NCBI GenBank assembly: GCA_964581535.1
Contig: CAZOOW010000004.1
Span: forward strand, 19,383-83,382
Direction of reading: 5' to 3'
Length of the DNA stretch: 64,000 nucleotides
Source: CAZOOW01 sp964581535
GTDB lineage: Bacteria; Patescibacteriota; Saccharimonadia; Saccharimonadales; Saccharimonadaceae
The position numbers and the translations under genes were made by a program. This document shows, one piece after another, positions 24,824 through 32,757 of this stretch (position 1 is its first letter; the number at the start of each line of letters is the position of its first letter). The notes beneath the pieces are model-generated. The model saw nothing but the letters and a program-made list of their open reading frames with translations. It did no database searches and was not told the origin of the DNA.

Positions 24824-26114
24824 TTTTATCTAGGATAACTAGATGTTCAATATGTGGGGTTCGCGGAAAGAAATCGTAGCCTTGATGATGAACGATTTTA
24901 TACCTAGTCAGCAATAAGGCTACATCGCGAGCCTGTGTGACGGGGTTGCAGGAAAGATAAATAATTCGAGACGGCGCTGTCTGTAGAAAATGTTCGATAA
25001 CTTTTTGGTGTAGACCTGCACGAGGTGGATCGACGATGACAATCTCGTCGGCATTAATATACTCTAATGACTCTTCTGTACGAGCATGAATTGCACGGGC
25101 CGAGCTTTTCATGTTCGAGATATTGATCTGCATCTCTCTGACGGCATTCTCATCTGTCTCAATCAGCGTACAGTTATTCCCGCCTATAGTAAGTCCGATA
25201 GTTCCCACGCCGCTATATAAATCAATAACTTTGTTATCTTCAGGCAACCATTGACCCATGTCGCGAAGTGCTTTTTCATACACTGGTAAATTAACTTGGA
25301 AAAATCCCTCCGTCGCGTAGCGGAATGGAAAACCCAAAACCGTATCAGATAGAGTTACATTTCCATACGAAGCGATACGTTTAGTTATCCTACTGGCAGG
25401 ACTGCGCGGGTCGCTGTAGATGATCTCCCCTCCTTGATACGTGTTAGTAAAATCAGAAAAAACTTTTATCCAGTCAGCGCTAGCATCTTTGACATACAGC
25501 TGCCAAACACAGTTCCCTGCTTGGTTGCAGCGGATTAGCAGCGTCTTGAGCTGTCGAGCAGAAATTTTGTGCTCGCGTAAGAAATCCCTGATGGTACGAG
25601 CGCACTCTGATATTGCTTTTTTGGCGAGAGAAGTTTCATCTATGGGTATTTTTCCTTTACTGCCACGTTTGAAAAAAGCTAAATCAAGCGTTTCATTTCC
25701 CTTTTCGTCCTTATCGCCCCACCAGCTATATTCAACCTTGTTTCTGTACCCGAATTGGTTGTCGTCGGAGTAGACACTTAAACTACCCGGCAGAGCAACG
25801 TCATGTAGTTCGAACGCTTCTTCAACTAGCTCAGCCTTGAGACGCAGCTCTTCATCAAACGTCATGATCTGCCACGGGCTGGTGCTCAGATAACTATCCG
25901 GATCATGTGGATCGATACGTTTCTTACTGGGCTCAAATACGTTTGCGACTACTCCCTCAACCAACTTTGACTTTTGCTTCGTAATGGAAACCTCGACCAA
26001 TTCGCCGGGAAGCCCGCCCCAAACGAATGCCTTTTTACCATTTTTTAGCGTACCGATGGCTTGCCCGCCGCCGACTATTTTCTCAAGTCTCAGTACTTCG
26101 TTTTTGTGTACCAC
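24816..26114 (-). CDS. RlmD/TrmA-family RNA (uracil-5-)-methyltransferase
   Basis: A SAM-dependent m5U methyltransferase of 23S rRNA or tRNA. N-terminal TRAM domain (LRLEKIVGGGQAIG...GGLPGELVEVSI), a Rossmann SAM site (VIDLYSGVGTIGLTI), VDPPRAGLHQKVI and the catalytic Cys in IYLSCNPVTQARD. The four-Cys iron-sulphur site usual before the catalytic domain is replaced by STSPWQ without Cys. I use GTG 26114, which overlaps the upstream stop (TAGTG); TTG 26120 is possible. Confidence 0.85.
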   Translation of the reverse strand: MVHKNEVLRLEKIVGGGQAIGTLKNGKKAFVWGGLPGELVEVSITKQKSKLVEGVVANVFEPSKKRIDPHDPDSYLSTSPWQIMTFDEELRLKAELVEEAFELHDVALPGSLSVYSDDNQFGYRNKVEYSWWGDKDEKGNETLDLAFFKRGSKGKIPIDETSLAKKAISECARTIRDFLREHKISARQLKTLLIRCNQAGNCVWQLYVKDASADWIKVFSDFTNTYQGGEIIYSDPRSPASRITKRIASYGNVTLSDTVLGFPFRYATEGFFQVNLPVYEKALRDMGQWLPEDNKVIDLYSGVGTIGLTIGGNNCTLIETDENAVREMQINISNMKSSARAIHARTEESLEYINADEIVIVDPPRAGLHQKVIEHFLQTAPSRIIYLSCNPVTQARDVALLLTRYKIVHHQGYDFFPRTPHIEHLVILDKTK

Positions 26115-27040
26115 TACCAACTACCGCTGCTACCGCCACCAGAAAATCCGCCGCCGCCGAATCCACCAAATCCTCCACCACCAGAAAACCCCCCACCACC
26201 GATGGTCGTTCCGCCCGCCCACCATGACGGTGCATCTCCGCGCTTAACGGCTTTTCTATAGTTCTTACTTACAAGATAGTCGAAAACTAGTCCGATAATA
26301 CCTAAACCGAGCGCTGCGCCTAAGGCGAATAGTGCACCGCCTTGTGACAGGAAATAGCCCGCTCCTCCACCTATCGCTGCGCCAATTATTCCGCCAGGCC
26401 ACCAGCGTTCGGTGCGGCCTAATATTGCTCCCAACCACGTTATGACAAAGAACGCTCCCCAAAAAATAGCGACAATAATCTCCTCTAAGCCGCTATACCA
26501 CGTCTGCTTTACGCCAGTGTCATTACTCAAAAGCGGATCTGGCGCATCTCCGAGTGCCAATGAAATACCCTGCAAGCCGCTATCGATTCCTTCGTAATAT
26601 TTCCCTGCCTTGAACAAAGGAGCGATTCTGTCGCGTATAATCCTGCCCGCACGTAGGTCTGTTAAATCACCTTCGAGTCCTGTGCCGACTTCGATACGCA
26701 TTTTCCGGTCGTCTTTGACGACGAGGAGAAGTACGCCGTTGTTTTTCCCAGATTCGCCGACCCCCCAGCTACGCGCGACATTCAGACTGTATTGTTCTAG
26801 ATAATCCTCGTTTCCAAGTGTTGATACCATTAGGACTGCTAATTGATTGCTCGTTCTTTTTTTATATCCATCGATTGTTTCGTTGAGCTTCTGAATCTGT
26901 TTCGTACTAAGCGTGGATGTGTCGTCACGGACATACCCGCCGTTTTCTGGTTTTGCAGGTGCAGGCAGTGCAGCCATAGCCGTGTTCGCAAATACGAAGA
27001 CGGCTATGCTCGTTGCGATAACAATAAGATGTTTTCGCAT
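26114..27040 (-). CDS. TPM-domain membrane protein, YgcG-like
   Basis: A 308-aa protein with signal peptide (MRKHLIVIATSIAVFVFANTAMA), TPM domain (YVRDDTSTLSTKQIQKLNETI...NNGVLLLVVKDDRKMRIEVGTGLEGDLTD), two to three membrane segments and a Gly/Ser-rich tail (about 30 residues of GGGGFSG units). Such proteins sit outside the membrane and often pair with LemA, as here (LemA starts 10 bp upstream). Function in the envelope is unknown. Confidence 0.85.
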   Translation of the reverse strand: MRKHLIVIATSIAVFVFANTAMAALPAPAKPENGGYVRDDTSTLSTKQIQKLNETIDGYKKRTSNQLAVLMVSTLGNEDYLEQYSLNVARSWGVGESGKNNGVLLLVVKDDRKMRIEVGTGLEGDLTDLRAGRIIRDRIAPLFKAGKYYEGIDSGLQGISLALGDAPDPLLSNDTGVKQTWYSGLEEIIVAIFWGAFFVITWLGAILGRTERWWPGGIIGAAIGGGAGYFLSQGGALFALGAALGLGIIGLVFDYLVSKNYRKAVKRGDAPSWWAGGTTIGGGGFSGGGGFGGFGGGGFSGGGSSGSW

Positions 27041-27049
27041 TTAGTAGCC

Positions 27050-27676
27050 CTACTGAGCAGGTGCAGGTTGAGCTGCAGGAGCGTTGAAGTCAACGGTCGG
27101 AGCAGTTTCGGCACCGCTATCTGCTGTAAAGTATGGGAACTGACTAAATCCGAATAAACCAGCTACGATGTTCGTTGGAAATCGCTGTATTTTGGCGTTG
27201 AATGCCTGGACGGCCTTTCCGTAGTCGCCCCTGGCGACCTGGATGCGGTTTTCAGTCCCCTCAAGTTGGGTCATTAAGTCCTGAAAAGCCTGAGTGGTTT
27301 TAAGATCAGGATACGCCTCTGCAACGGCGAGCAGTCGTGAAAGCGCGCTACTCAGCTCACCCTGTGCTTGTTGGTATTGTTGGATTTGTTCAGGGGTGGC
27401 GTTGGCAGCATCTATCTTTATGCTAGTAGCTTTCGAACGAGCCTCTATGACTTGGGTGAGGGTCTCTTGCTCAAAGTTTGCCGAACCCTTTACTGTGTTG
27501 ACAAGGTTCGGTACTAAATCAGCACGACGCTGATACTGACTCTGCAGGTTGTTTATTTGTCCCCTGACGGCTTCACGGTCGCGAACAAGTCCGTTATAGC
27601 TAGTAATCATAGGCATTACCAACAATAATGCGACAGCTGCTAATATTCCGAGAATAATTCCCCATGTTTTACTCAT
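27050..27676 (-). CDS. LemA family protein
   Basis: A 208-aa protein with one N-terminal membrane helix (ILGILAAVALLLVMPMI) and the LemA helical bundle (YNGLVRDREAVRGQINNLQSQYQRRADLVPNLVNTV, then ARGDYGKAVQAFNAKIQRFPTNIVAGLFGF). The tail is Ala/Pro-rich. GGGGAGAG precedes ATG and TATACT lies further upstream. First gene of lemA-tpm-rlmD operon. Confidence 0.93.
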   Translation of the reverse strand: MSKTWGIILGILAAVALLLVMPMITSYNGLVRDREAVRGQINNLQSQYQRRADLVPNLVNTVKGSANFEQETLTQVIEARSKATSIKIDAANATPEQIQQYQQAQGELSSALSRLLAVAEAYPDLKTTQAFQDLMTQLEGTENRIQVARGDYGKAVQAFNAKIQRFPTNIVAGLFGFSQFPYFTADSGAETAPTVDFNAPAAQPAPAQ

Positions 27677-27753
27677 ATAACTCTCCCCTTGGTTGATGTT
27701 AAAAGTATACGTGAAATAAAGACACTTTGGTAGTGGTGGTACAATAGCAGAAA

Positions 27754-28710
27754 ATGAGACTTCTTATACAAAAAACAATCAAACGATTGCGACGCGAGTA
27801 CTACAAAGATAGGTCGCGCTTTGCTCTACGAGTAACAGTAATTATTTTGGCGACCGCTCTGCTTCTCGGAAAAAGAAGCATTTGGACACCCGATACCCTG
27901 TTGCTCATAGTGTTGATTGTTGGAGTCGTATTTGGCCGTACTCGTGATTTTATAGTTAGGTTTGTGCCGTTTCTAGGTCTTTTAGTTGCCTATGACAGCA
28001 TGCGCGGTTGGGCGGATGATTTATCGGGGACTGTGAATTATTGGCCGATGATACATTGGGATGAGTGGTTCGGAAACGGTCGCCTGCCAACTATAACTCT
28101 TCAAAGCTGGTGGTGGGACGGTACGCTAAAGTGGTATGATTTTTATTTTTACTTTCTCTATACAATCCATTTTTTAGTGCCGGTTATCATGGGGCTTTTG
28201 CTTTGGCGCTATCGGCCAAAACTGTACTGGCCGTTTGTTTGGACGTTAGTCGGAGCAAGTTTTATCGCCTTTATAATATATGTTATTTTTCCCGCCGCCC
28301 CGCCGTGGTTGGCCCATGAACAAGGATATATTTCGGAAAATCTCCATAGGGTATCGAGTGACGTGTGGTGGGCGATGGGAGTGCAGAATTTTTCAGAGGT
28401 ATATAAAAACATTTCCCCTAACGCTGTAGCTGCTGTTCCGTCATTGCACTCAGCATATCCACTGATCGCAACGCTGTTCGTCGGCTTAGCCTTTGGCTTT
28501 AGAAAATCATGGTTTATATGGTTATATCCGCTCTCAATGTGGGTCGGCGTGGTTTATCTCGGCGAACACTATGTATTCGATATTGTGGCAGCAATAATTT
28601 TAGTAGGAGTTGTTATGTCCGCAGTGTTGTATGGCTTTAAAAAATATCGTATCGCTCATCCTGAAATTTGGTGGAGGCGACTACTGTCTAGAGTGAACAC
28701 TGTGGTATAA
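27754..28710 (+). CDS. PAP2-superfamily membrane phosphatase/transferase
   Basis: A 318-aa polytopic membrane protein. AAVPSLHSAYPLIATL and YLGEHYVFDIVAAIIL carry the His and His-x3-Asp residues of the PAP2 (type 2 phosphatidate phosphatase, Aur1/inositolphosphotransferase) active site. It may handle undecaprenyl phosphate or phospholipids. TACAAT (27740-27745) lies 8 nt before ATG. Its stop codon is part of the TATAAT of tRNA-Gln. Confidence 0.82.
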   Translation: MRLLIQKTIKRLRREYYKDRSRFALRVTVIILATALLLGKRSIWTPDTLLLIVLIVGVVFGRTRDFIVRFVPFLGLLVAYDSMRGWADDLSGTVNYWPMIHWDEWFGNGRLPTITLQSWWWDGTLKWYDFYFYFLYTIHFLVPVIMGLLLWRYRPKLYWPFVWTLVGASFIAFIIYVIFPAAPPWLAHEQGYISENLHRVSSDVWWAMGVQNFSEVYKNISPNAVAAVPSLHSAYPLIATLFVGLAFGFRKSWFIWLYPLSMWVGVVYLGEHYVFDIVAAIILVGVVMSAVLYGFKKYRIAHPEIWWRRLLSRVNTVV

Positions 28711-30322
28711 TTTTTATGCTGTTGGGATGTGGCCAAGTGGTAAGGCAACGGGTTTTGGTCCCGTCATTCGGGGGTTCGAATCCCTCCATCCCAGCCAAAT
28801 TGAGATTTACGCGCCGCGCGAGCGGCGACTGACGGGCGGCATGCAGTGCCGCCCATTGGTTTTTCAGGGGGGAAGACAGCGATTTAGGGCGTGCGGAGCA
28901 CGCTTTTTTGTTTTGCAGAAAAAGGTTCGACCCAAAGATTTCTTTGGCAAGAACCTTTTTCTCATTTTTATCGCTCTCAAGCGATATATTACAGATAGAA
29001 TTGGCTCTGTCGAGCCATTGGCGCATAGGTTCGACCCACGCGGTAGCGGCAAGCGTCAGCTTGCTGGATTGCTCCTCCAATGACTTCTTCTCATTCATGA
29101 GTTCAGCTTTCTTGTCTAGATAGGTGTCGCGGTCAATATCTTGGTCAAGATAACCGTCGAGAAGTCGTTGGAGTTTGCTTTGCAAACTAGCAATCCTTGT
29201 TTGTGCGCTTGCCACGAACGTATGCGTCGAGCTTTGCTCGTTTTGTTCGTCTTGCTCTAGTCGTGCAAGCAAATCCGTTTTCCAACTATCGGGCAGTGCA
29301 TATTCTTGTAATAAACCTGTCAAGCTCTCGTCCAATGCTTCCTCTCGCACGGCAGGGTCAAGACATTTCATGTCTTTGCGCTTTTTCGTGCAATGATAAT
29401 AGATGTATTCGTGTCGGTTGCCGTTTTTCTGGTGCTTGACGCGCTTTTCGGCAGTAATCATCAGATCGCACGAATAACAGCGCAACAGTCCGCAATACAC
29501 TTTTGGCTCGCTATGATTTGCTTTGCGAGGTCGTCCGCGTTCAGCCAATACTGCTTGGACTTTATCGAACAACTTTTTGGAAATAATCGGCGTATGTACG
29601 CCCTCATAGACCTCGCCCTTATACACGAAGTGTCCGTAATAAAACGGGTTAGACAGCATACGTTGGATTCTATCATTTTTGTATTTTGTACCTTTGCCAC
29701 GCGTAACAAGCCCATGACTTGCCAAAAAGTCGGCTATGTCCTCGTAGCGACTTTGATTCTTGGCATATAGCTCAAAGGCTTGTATGACAATCGGCGCGAT
29801 CCGTTTATCTACGACAATACTTTTCGTTCGCAGGTCGTTTATGTAACCAAGTGGCGCATGACTTGGGTATTCACCGCGCCGCAATTTTTGGCGCAAACCG
29901 CGTTTGGTGTTCTCAGACAAGTTATCTACATAATATTTCGACTGACCAAACGCGATAGAGAGCATGAATTTGCCTTGCGATGTGTTTTCAAACCAAAATG
30001 TCGGGAACTTGAGAGCTTGCAAGTGTGTTTGGTCGAGCAAGTAGACGATTTGCCCGCCATCAATTGAATTTCTGGCTAATCGATCGGGGTGCCATGCAAG
30101 TATGCCGTTCGCCTCACTATTCTTTACTCGTTCAAGCATTTTGCCAAACTTCAGACGACCTGGTATCTTGGCGGATTTCTTTTCAACAATGGTATCGACA
30201 ATATGCAAGTTGTTGTCTACGGCAAATTTCCGCAGTTCAACGACTTGCGCCTCAATCGACAATACTTGCTTGTCCTCTACGTCAGTAGACTTTCTGGCGT
30301 ATAAAATGTATTTCTCGCTCAC
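28688..30322 (-). CDS. Large serine recombinase (integrase of the tRNA-Gln element)
   Basis: A 544-aa site-specific recombinase. N-terminal resolvase domain with catalytic Ser12 in YILYARKSTDVEDKQ and Arg in WHPDRLARN; central recombinase domain (SHAPLGYIND...RIQRMLSNPFYYGHFVYKGEVYEG); zinc ribbon with CGLLRCYSCDLM and YYHCTKKRKDMKC; coiled-coil C-terminal part. Start GTG 30322 follows GGGAGG by 5 nt; upstream codons to 30358 lack conservation. The last 70 codons lie in inverted repeat A and then in the antisense of tRNA-Gln (AGMEGFEPPNDGTKTRCL), so the C-terminus depends on the integration or inversion state. Confidence 0.9.
   Translation of the reverse strand: MSEKYILYARKSTDVEDKQVLSIEAQVVELRKFAVDNNLHIVDTIVEKKSAKIPGRLKFGKMLERVKNSEANGILAWHPDRLARNSIDGGQIVYLLDQTHLQALKFPTFWFENTSQGKFMLSIAFGQSKYYVDNLSENTKRGLRQKLRRGEYPSHAPLGYINDLRTKSIVVDKRIAPIVIQAFELYAKNQSRYEDIADFLASHGLVTRGKGTKYKNDRIQRMLSNPFYYGHFVYKGEVYEGVHTPIISKKLFDKVQAVLAERGRPRKANHSEPKVYCGLLRCYSCDLMITAEKRVKHQKNGNRHEYIYYHCTKKRKDMKCLDPAVREEALDESLTGLLQEYALPDSWKTDLLARLEQDEQNEQSSTHTFVASAQTRIASLQSKLQRLLDGYLDQDIDRDTYLDKKAELMNEKKSLEEQSSKLTLAATAWVEPMRQWLDRANSICNISLESDKNEKKVLAKEIFGSNLFLQNKKACSARPKSLSSPLKNQWAALHAARQSPLARRVNLNLAGMEGFEPPNDGTKTRCLTTWPHPNSIKIIPQCSL
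28706..28711 (+). promoter_or_regulatory. -10 box of tRNA-Gln
   Basis: TATAAT, 11 nt before the first tRNA base, overlapping the TAA of the PAP2-like gene. Confidence 0.7.
28723..28797 (+). tRNA. tRNA-Gln (UUG), attachment site of the element
   Basis: Complete cloverleaf: acceptor TGGGATG/CATCCCA, D-arm, anticodon arm ACGGG-TTTTGGT-CCCGT with anticodon TTG, T-arm GGGGG-TTCGAAT-CCCTC, G discriminator and encoded CCA. The last 21 nt are repeated at 37296-37316, so the integrated element restores the tRNA 3' end. Confidence 0.97.
28777..28797 (+). repeat. Left attachment site (21-bp direct repeat)
   Basis: The final 21 nt of tRNA-Gln, identical to 37296-37316. Flanking bases differ (TT before and AATT after here; AG before and TATT after at the right). 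Confidence 0.9.
28793..28918 (+). repeat. Inverted repeat A, left copy (126 bp)
   Basis: Perfect reverse complement of 30464-30589. It starts inside the tRNA 3' end (AGCCA) and contains hairpins CGCCGC/GCGGCG, GGGCGGC/GCCGCCC and the GCGTGC/GCACGC terminator. The antisense strand encodes part of the recombinase C-terminus. Confidence 0.92.
28889..28909 (+). terminator. Terminator in repeat A, downstream of tRNA-Gln
   Basis: GCGTGC-GGA-GCACGC followed by six T on the plus strand. In the integrated state it replaces the native tRNA terminator now at 37315. The inverted copy (30473-30493) faces the recombinase on the minus strand. Confidence 0.75.
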
Positions 30323-30340
30323 AGCTCCCTCCCAACTTAA

Positions 30341-30395
30341 ATAGCCGCCTCGTTGCACACAATCCAGAAAAATCTAAATTGTACGAGACGGCTAT
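30341..30395 (-). promoter_or_regulatory. Long hairpin in the recombinase leader
   Basis: ATAGCCGCCTCGT and ACGAGACGGCTAT pair over 13 bp with one G-U, plus inner ACAAT/ATTGT, ending 15 nt before the Shine-Dalgarno of the recombinase. A candidate recombinase-binding site or translational control element. TATAAT-like boxes lie upstream near 30440-30450. Confidence 0.45.
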
Positions 30396-30463
30396 TAAAG
30401 CCATAAAAATAGATTCTTCTGATTTGATTGTGTGCATTTTCTATTATATACCGCCAACGGCGG

Positions 30464-30589
30464 CTGCAAAACAAAAAAGCGTGCTCCGCACGCCCTAAAT
30501 CGCTGTCTTCCCCCCTGAAAAACCAATGGGCGGCACTGCATGCCGCCCGTCAGTCGCCGCTCGCGCGGCGCGTAAATCTCAATTTGGCT
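30464..30589 (-). repeat. Inverted repeat A, right copy (126 bp)
   Basis: Perfect inverted copy of 28793-28918. Read on the plus strand it encodes the same peptide as the recombinase C-terminal region, then continues into NLNLAPLYGEIRTYFEQNG and a stop, an alternative C-terminus if the segment inverts. Confidence 0.92.
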
Positions 30590-30763
30590 CCCTTGTACGG
30601 TGAAATTCGAACCTATTTCGAGCAAAATGGCTGAAGCTCAGCCCTGCCGCCTGCGCGGGCACACCCGCGCTCGCCCTACCAGGAAAACCGTCCTTTGATT
30701 CATTTTTGAGATTACCCCCGCCGTATTTTTCTTTTTAGCTGAAAAGGTCGGATTTCTGGTGGT
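30583..30763 (+). repeat. Inverted repeat B, left copy (181 bp)
   Basis: Perfect reverse complement of 37002-37182, sharing 7 bp with repeat A. It contains GGTTCGAAT (reverse strand) as in the tRNA T-loop and a strong GCGCGGG/CCCGCGC hairpin. Confidence 0.92.
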
Positions 30764-30864
30764 GGCGTTTTGCTATCTAGCAAAAATGCGGTGTAAATAG
30801 TACAATCATGACAAGCGTTTAACGCCAGACCTAAACCGTATCTTGTGCGGCATGGTCGAATAAT

Positions 30865-30906
30865 CCACAAAGAGAAACAGCTCGTCATGAGTGCTTCTCT
30901 TTGTGG
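30865..30906 (+). promoter_or_regulatory. Leader hairpin upstream of the cargo operon
   Basis: CCACAAAGAGAA and TTCTCTTTGTGG form a perfect 12-bp stem with an 18-nt loop that contains the ATG of a possible 45-codon uORF. A TACAAT box lies upstream at about 30799-30804. Confidence 0.5.
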
Positions 30907-31024
30907 TCGCGTTGGGAAACCTTCGCGGGTGGTCGAAAGACTGCCGCTCGTGGCGAGCTTTTTGTGTATCGCCATATATTACCACTCGAGAAGGGAGAAG
31001 ATGGCGCACTATGAACACACTTAA
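30887..31024 (+). CDS. Possible 45-codon uORF across the cargo-operon terminator
   Basis: Starts MSASLCGRVGKPSRVVERLP, reads through the terminator at 30946-30963 and stops inside the first cargo gene, overlapping it by 14 nt. No Shine-Dalgarno or adjacent -10 box, so translation is uncertain. The arrangement resembles the uORF at 10565-10654. Confidence 0.25.
   Translation: MSASLCGRVGKPSRVVERLPLVASFLCIAIYYHSRREKMAHYEHT
30946..30963 (+). terminator. Terminator-like hairpin in the cargo leader
   Basis: GCTCG-TGG-CGAGC followed by five T, 47 nt before the first cargo start. It could be an attenuator or insulate the cargo from tRNA and recombinase transcription. Confidence 0.55.
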
Positions 31025-31556
31025 ATCAATCGGCGGAACATTGCTTGGAATCGCGATATTTATCGGGATCATCATTGCTACTGTTCTATTTTTCACTCTT
31101 GGCGCAAAAGTGGCGTTTACTATTGCACCATTTATCAACTGGCTTGCAGGAATACTTTTTGCCATTAATCTTTTACTCTTATTTTTTGCAATCATACCAA
31201 AAGCAAGAGGTGTCGTAGGTTTGATTATCTATATTTCATCATACGTCTACGGATTATCGGCTTGGATATATGGACTAGCAGTTACTCTTGCACTGTGGGG
31301 CTGGATTGCTGTTATTATCGGGCTCTTCCTTGGCGGCGTCGGTGTTGTTCCGATTGGTATGCTGGCGGCTATATTTAACGGTCATTGGGGTATCTTCTGG
31401 ACACTTTTTCTGACGGTAGCTCTTACATACGGTGCAAGAATTATTGGCTATGCACTCGCAAACAATGCAGACTCACAAAATGAGAATAGGAATGATGATG
31501 TTATAGATATTGAGCCAGACGATGATGATAAACGAACATGGGGAGATTTAGAATAA
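31011..31556 (+). CDS. Cargo gene 1: polytopic membrane protein, 181 aa
   Basis: Unrecognised. About five hydrophobic segments (LLGIAIFIGIIIATVLFF, FINWLAGILFAINLLLLFFAI, LIIYISSYVYGLSAW, LFLGGVGVVPIGMLAAI, FWTLFLTVALTYG) and an acidic cytoplasmic tail ending WGDLE. ATG 31011 begins the hydrophobic sequence; upstream codons of the open frame belong to the leader. Stop overlaps the next start (TAATG), and the WGDLE codons supply GGGGAG as Shine-Dalgarno for it. Confidence 0.75.
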   Translation: MNTLKSIGGTLLGIAIFIGIIIATVLFFTLGAKVAFTIAPFINWLAGILFAINLLLLFFAIIPKARGVVGLIIYISSYVYGLSAWIYGLAVTLALWGWIAVIIGLFLGGVGVVPIGMLAAIFNGHWGIFWTLFLTVALTYGARIIGYALANNADSQNENRNDDVIDIEPDDDDKRTWGDLE

Positions 31557-31939
31557 TGACAAAGAAAAAACAAAGCCTAAAATTGCCAATCTTTTTAATG
31601 GCTGCGCCGATTGCTGGAATAATACTTTCCATTTTTCTCTACGCTATCGTCAATTTTATATTTTCAGGAGTAACTAGCGAACCAACGTCTGGCGCAGACA
31701 TGAGCTTGTCAGATGGTGCGGGTATTGCACAGGGCGCAGAATCGAGCAGCGAGCTGTATGGCGAAACACCGATATTCAAGACAGTCGCAAACATCGTTTT
31801 GTTTTTACTTGGATCCGTTAGTATGCTGGCTATCGTTCCGTGTCTTGTTATTGGTATCATCATGATAAATAGGCGGCGCAACTCGCAGACTGAGAGTTCT
31901 GAGGCGAAAACATCAAGGGAGTGGGGAGATTTAGAATAA
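31556..31939 (+). CDS. Cargo gene 2: membrane protein, 127 aa
   Basis: Unrecognised. Two membrane segments (FLMAAPIAGIILSIFLYAIVNFIF and IVLFLLGSVSMLAIVPCLVIGIIM) flank an external Ser/Gly-rich loop; the tail again ends WGDLE. The start overlaps the stop of gene 1 and the stop overlaps gene 3, both as TAATG, so the three are translationally coupled. Confidence 0.75.
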   Translation: MTKKKQSLKLPIFLMAAPIAGIILSIFLYAIVNFIFSGVTSEPTSGADMSLSDGAGIAQGAESSSELYGETPIFKTVANIVLFLLGSVSMLAIVPCLVIGIIMINRRRNSQTESSEAKTSREWGDLE

Positions 31940-32757
31940 TGCAATTACCACAATCACAAGCCCGTCAAAAGTACATAGAGCAAATTAAAGTTGTTGAGGC
32001 AAACCTCAAAGACGCAACATCTGGCGAAAAAGACAAGGCATTACTTGCACAAGTGCAAAAGCGACTCGATTCTTTAGCTGAAAAATATCAATTCAGTGAA
32101 GAAATCGGCACGGCTAGGTATAAACTCTATGAATTACAGGCGTTGGTTCATTATTTCAACGGTCATGACGATGATGCGCTAGACTTTATCAATCAAGCAA
32201 TAGAAACACGCGGCGAAAGTTATGCGAAAGCGGAAAAACTCAAGAAGCAGTTGTCGCTTGGTGGTTCTTATGTTACAAAAACTACCAATCCCGATAAGAT
32301 GACAAAGGAGCAACGACGTTCACAAAAAATCGGACTTGAGGGCTGGCTAGCGTTTTTCACTGTTACTGTTGCATTATCAACTCTCGCGTATTCCGCACTG
32401 GCTATTTTCAGTATTATCAACCTCAATAATTTGCCTAGTACTGCCGACGCATATGCATCGAGCTTATTAAGTCCATACTACGGATTTCTCGCATTCGCTG
32501 GAGCTGTAATGGCTGGGGTCGGTATATGGTTAATCGTTCTGCTTGCGAAATGGAAAAGACTTGCACGATGGATGGGGATTGCATTTATGTCTTCCTCAGT
32601 ACTAATCGCATTTACTGACTACACGTGGTATGCAGATTTGCTAACTAAACTATCGGGACTTGGAGAAAATAGCGCAAGTGGCGGTACGCTTGTCGCAATT
32701 CTTTGGATTATTTACCTGTGTATTTCAAAACGAGTAAAAAGGACGCTCACGAAATGA
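31939..32757 (+). CDS. Cargo gene 3: DUF2569-like membrane protein with N-terminal helical repeats
   Basis: A 272-aa protein. Residues 1-110 are helical with a TPR-like repeat (ELQALVHYFNGHDDDALDFINQAIE). From about residue 130 GLEGWLAFFTVTVALSTLAYSALAI begins a four-helix membrane domain resembling DUF2569. Its TGA overlaps the next ATG (ATGA). Function unknown. Confidence 0.72.
   Translation: MQLPQSQARQKYIEQIKVVEANLKDATSGEKDKALLAQVQKRLDSLAEKYQFSEEIGTARYKLYELQALVHYFNGHDDDALDFINQAIETRGESYAKAEKLKKQLSLGGSYVTKTTNPDKMTKEQRRSQKIGLEGWLAFFTVTVALSTLAYSALAIFSIINLNNLPSTADAYASSLLSPYYGFLAFAGAVMAGVGIWLIVLLAKWKRLARWMGIAFMSSSVLIAFTDYTWYADLLTKLSGLGENSASGGTLVAILWIIYLCISKRVKRTLTK

Noticed and set aside
26027..26261. 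Pro-rich plus-strand frames
   Set aside because: They are the antisense of the Gly-rich tail of the TPM-domain protein.
28688..28800. AGMEGFEPPNDG-type segment as a conserved protein domain
   Set aside because: It is simply the antisense translation of tRNA-Gln; similar strings recur in databases for that reason.
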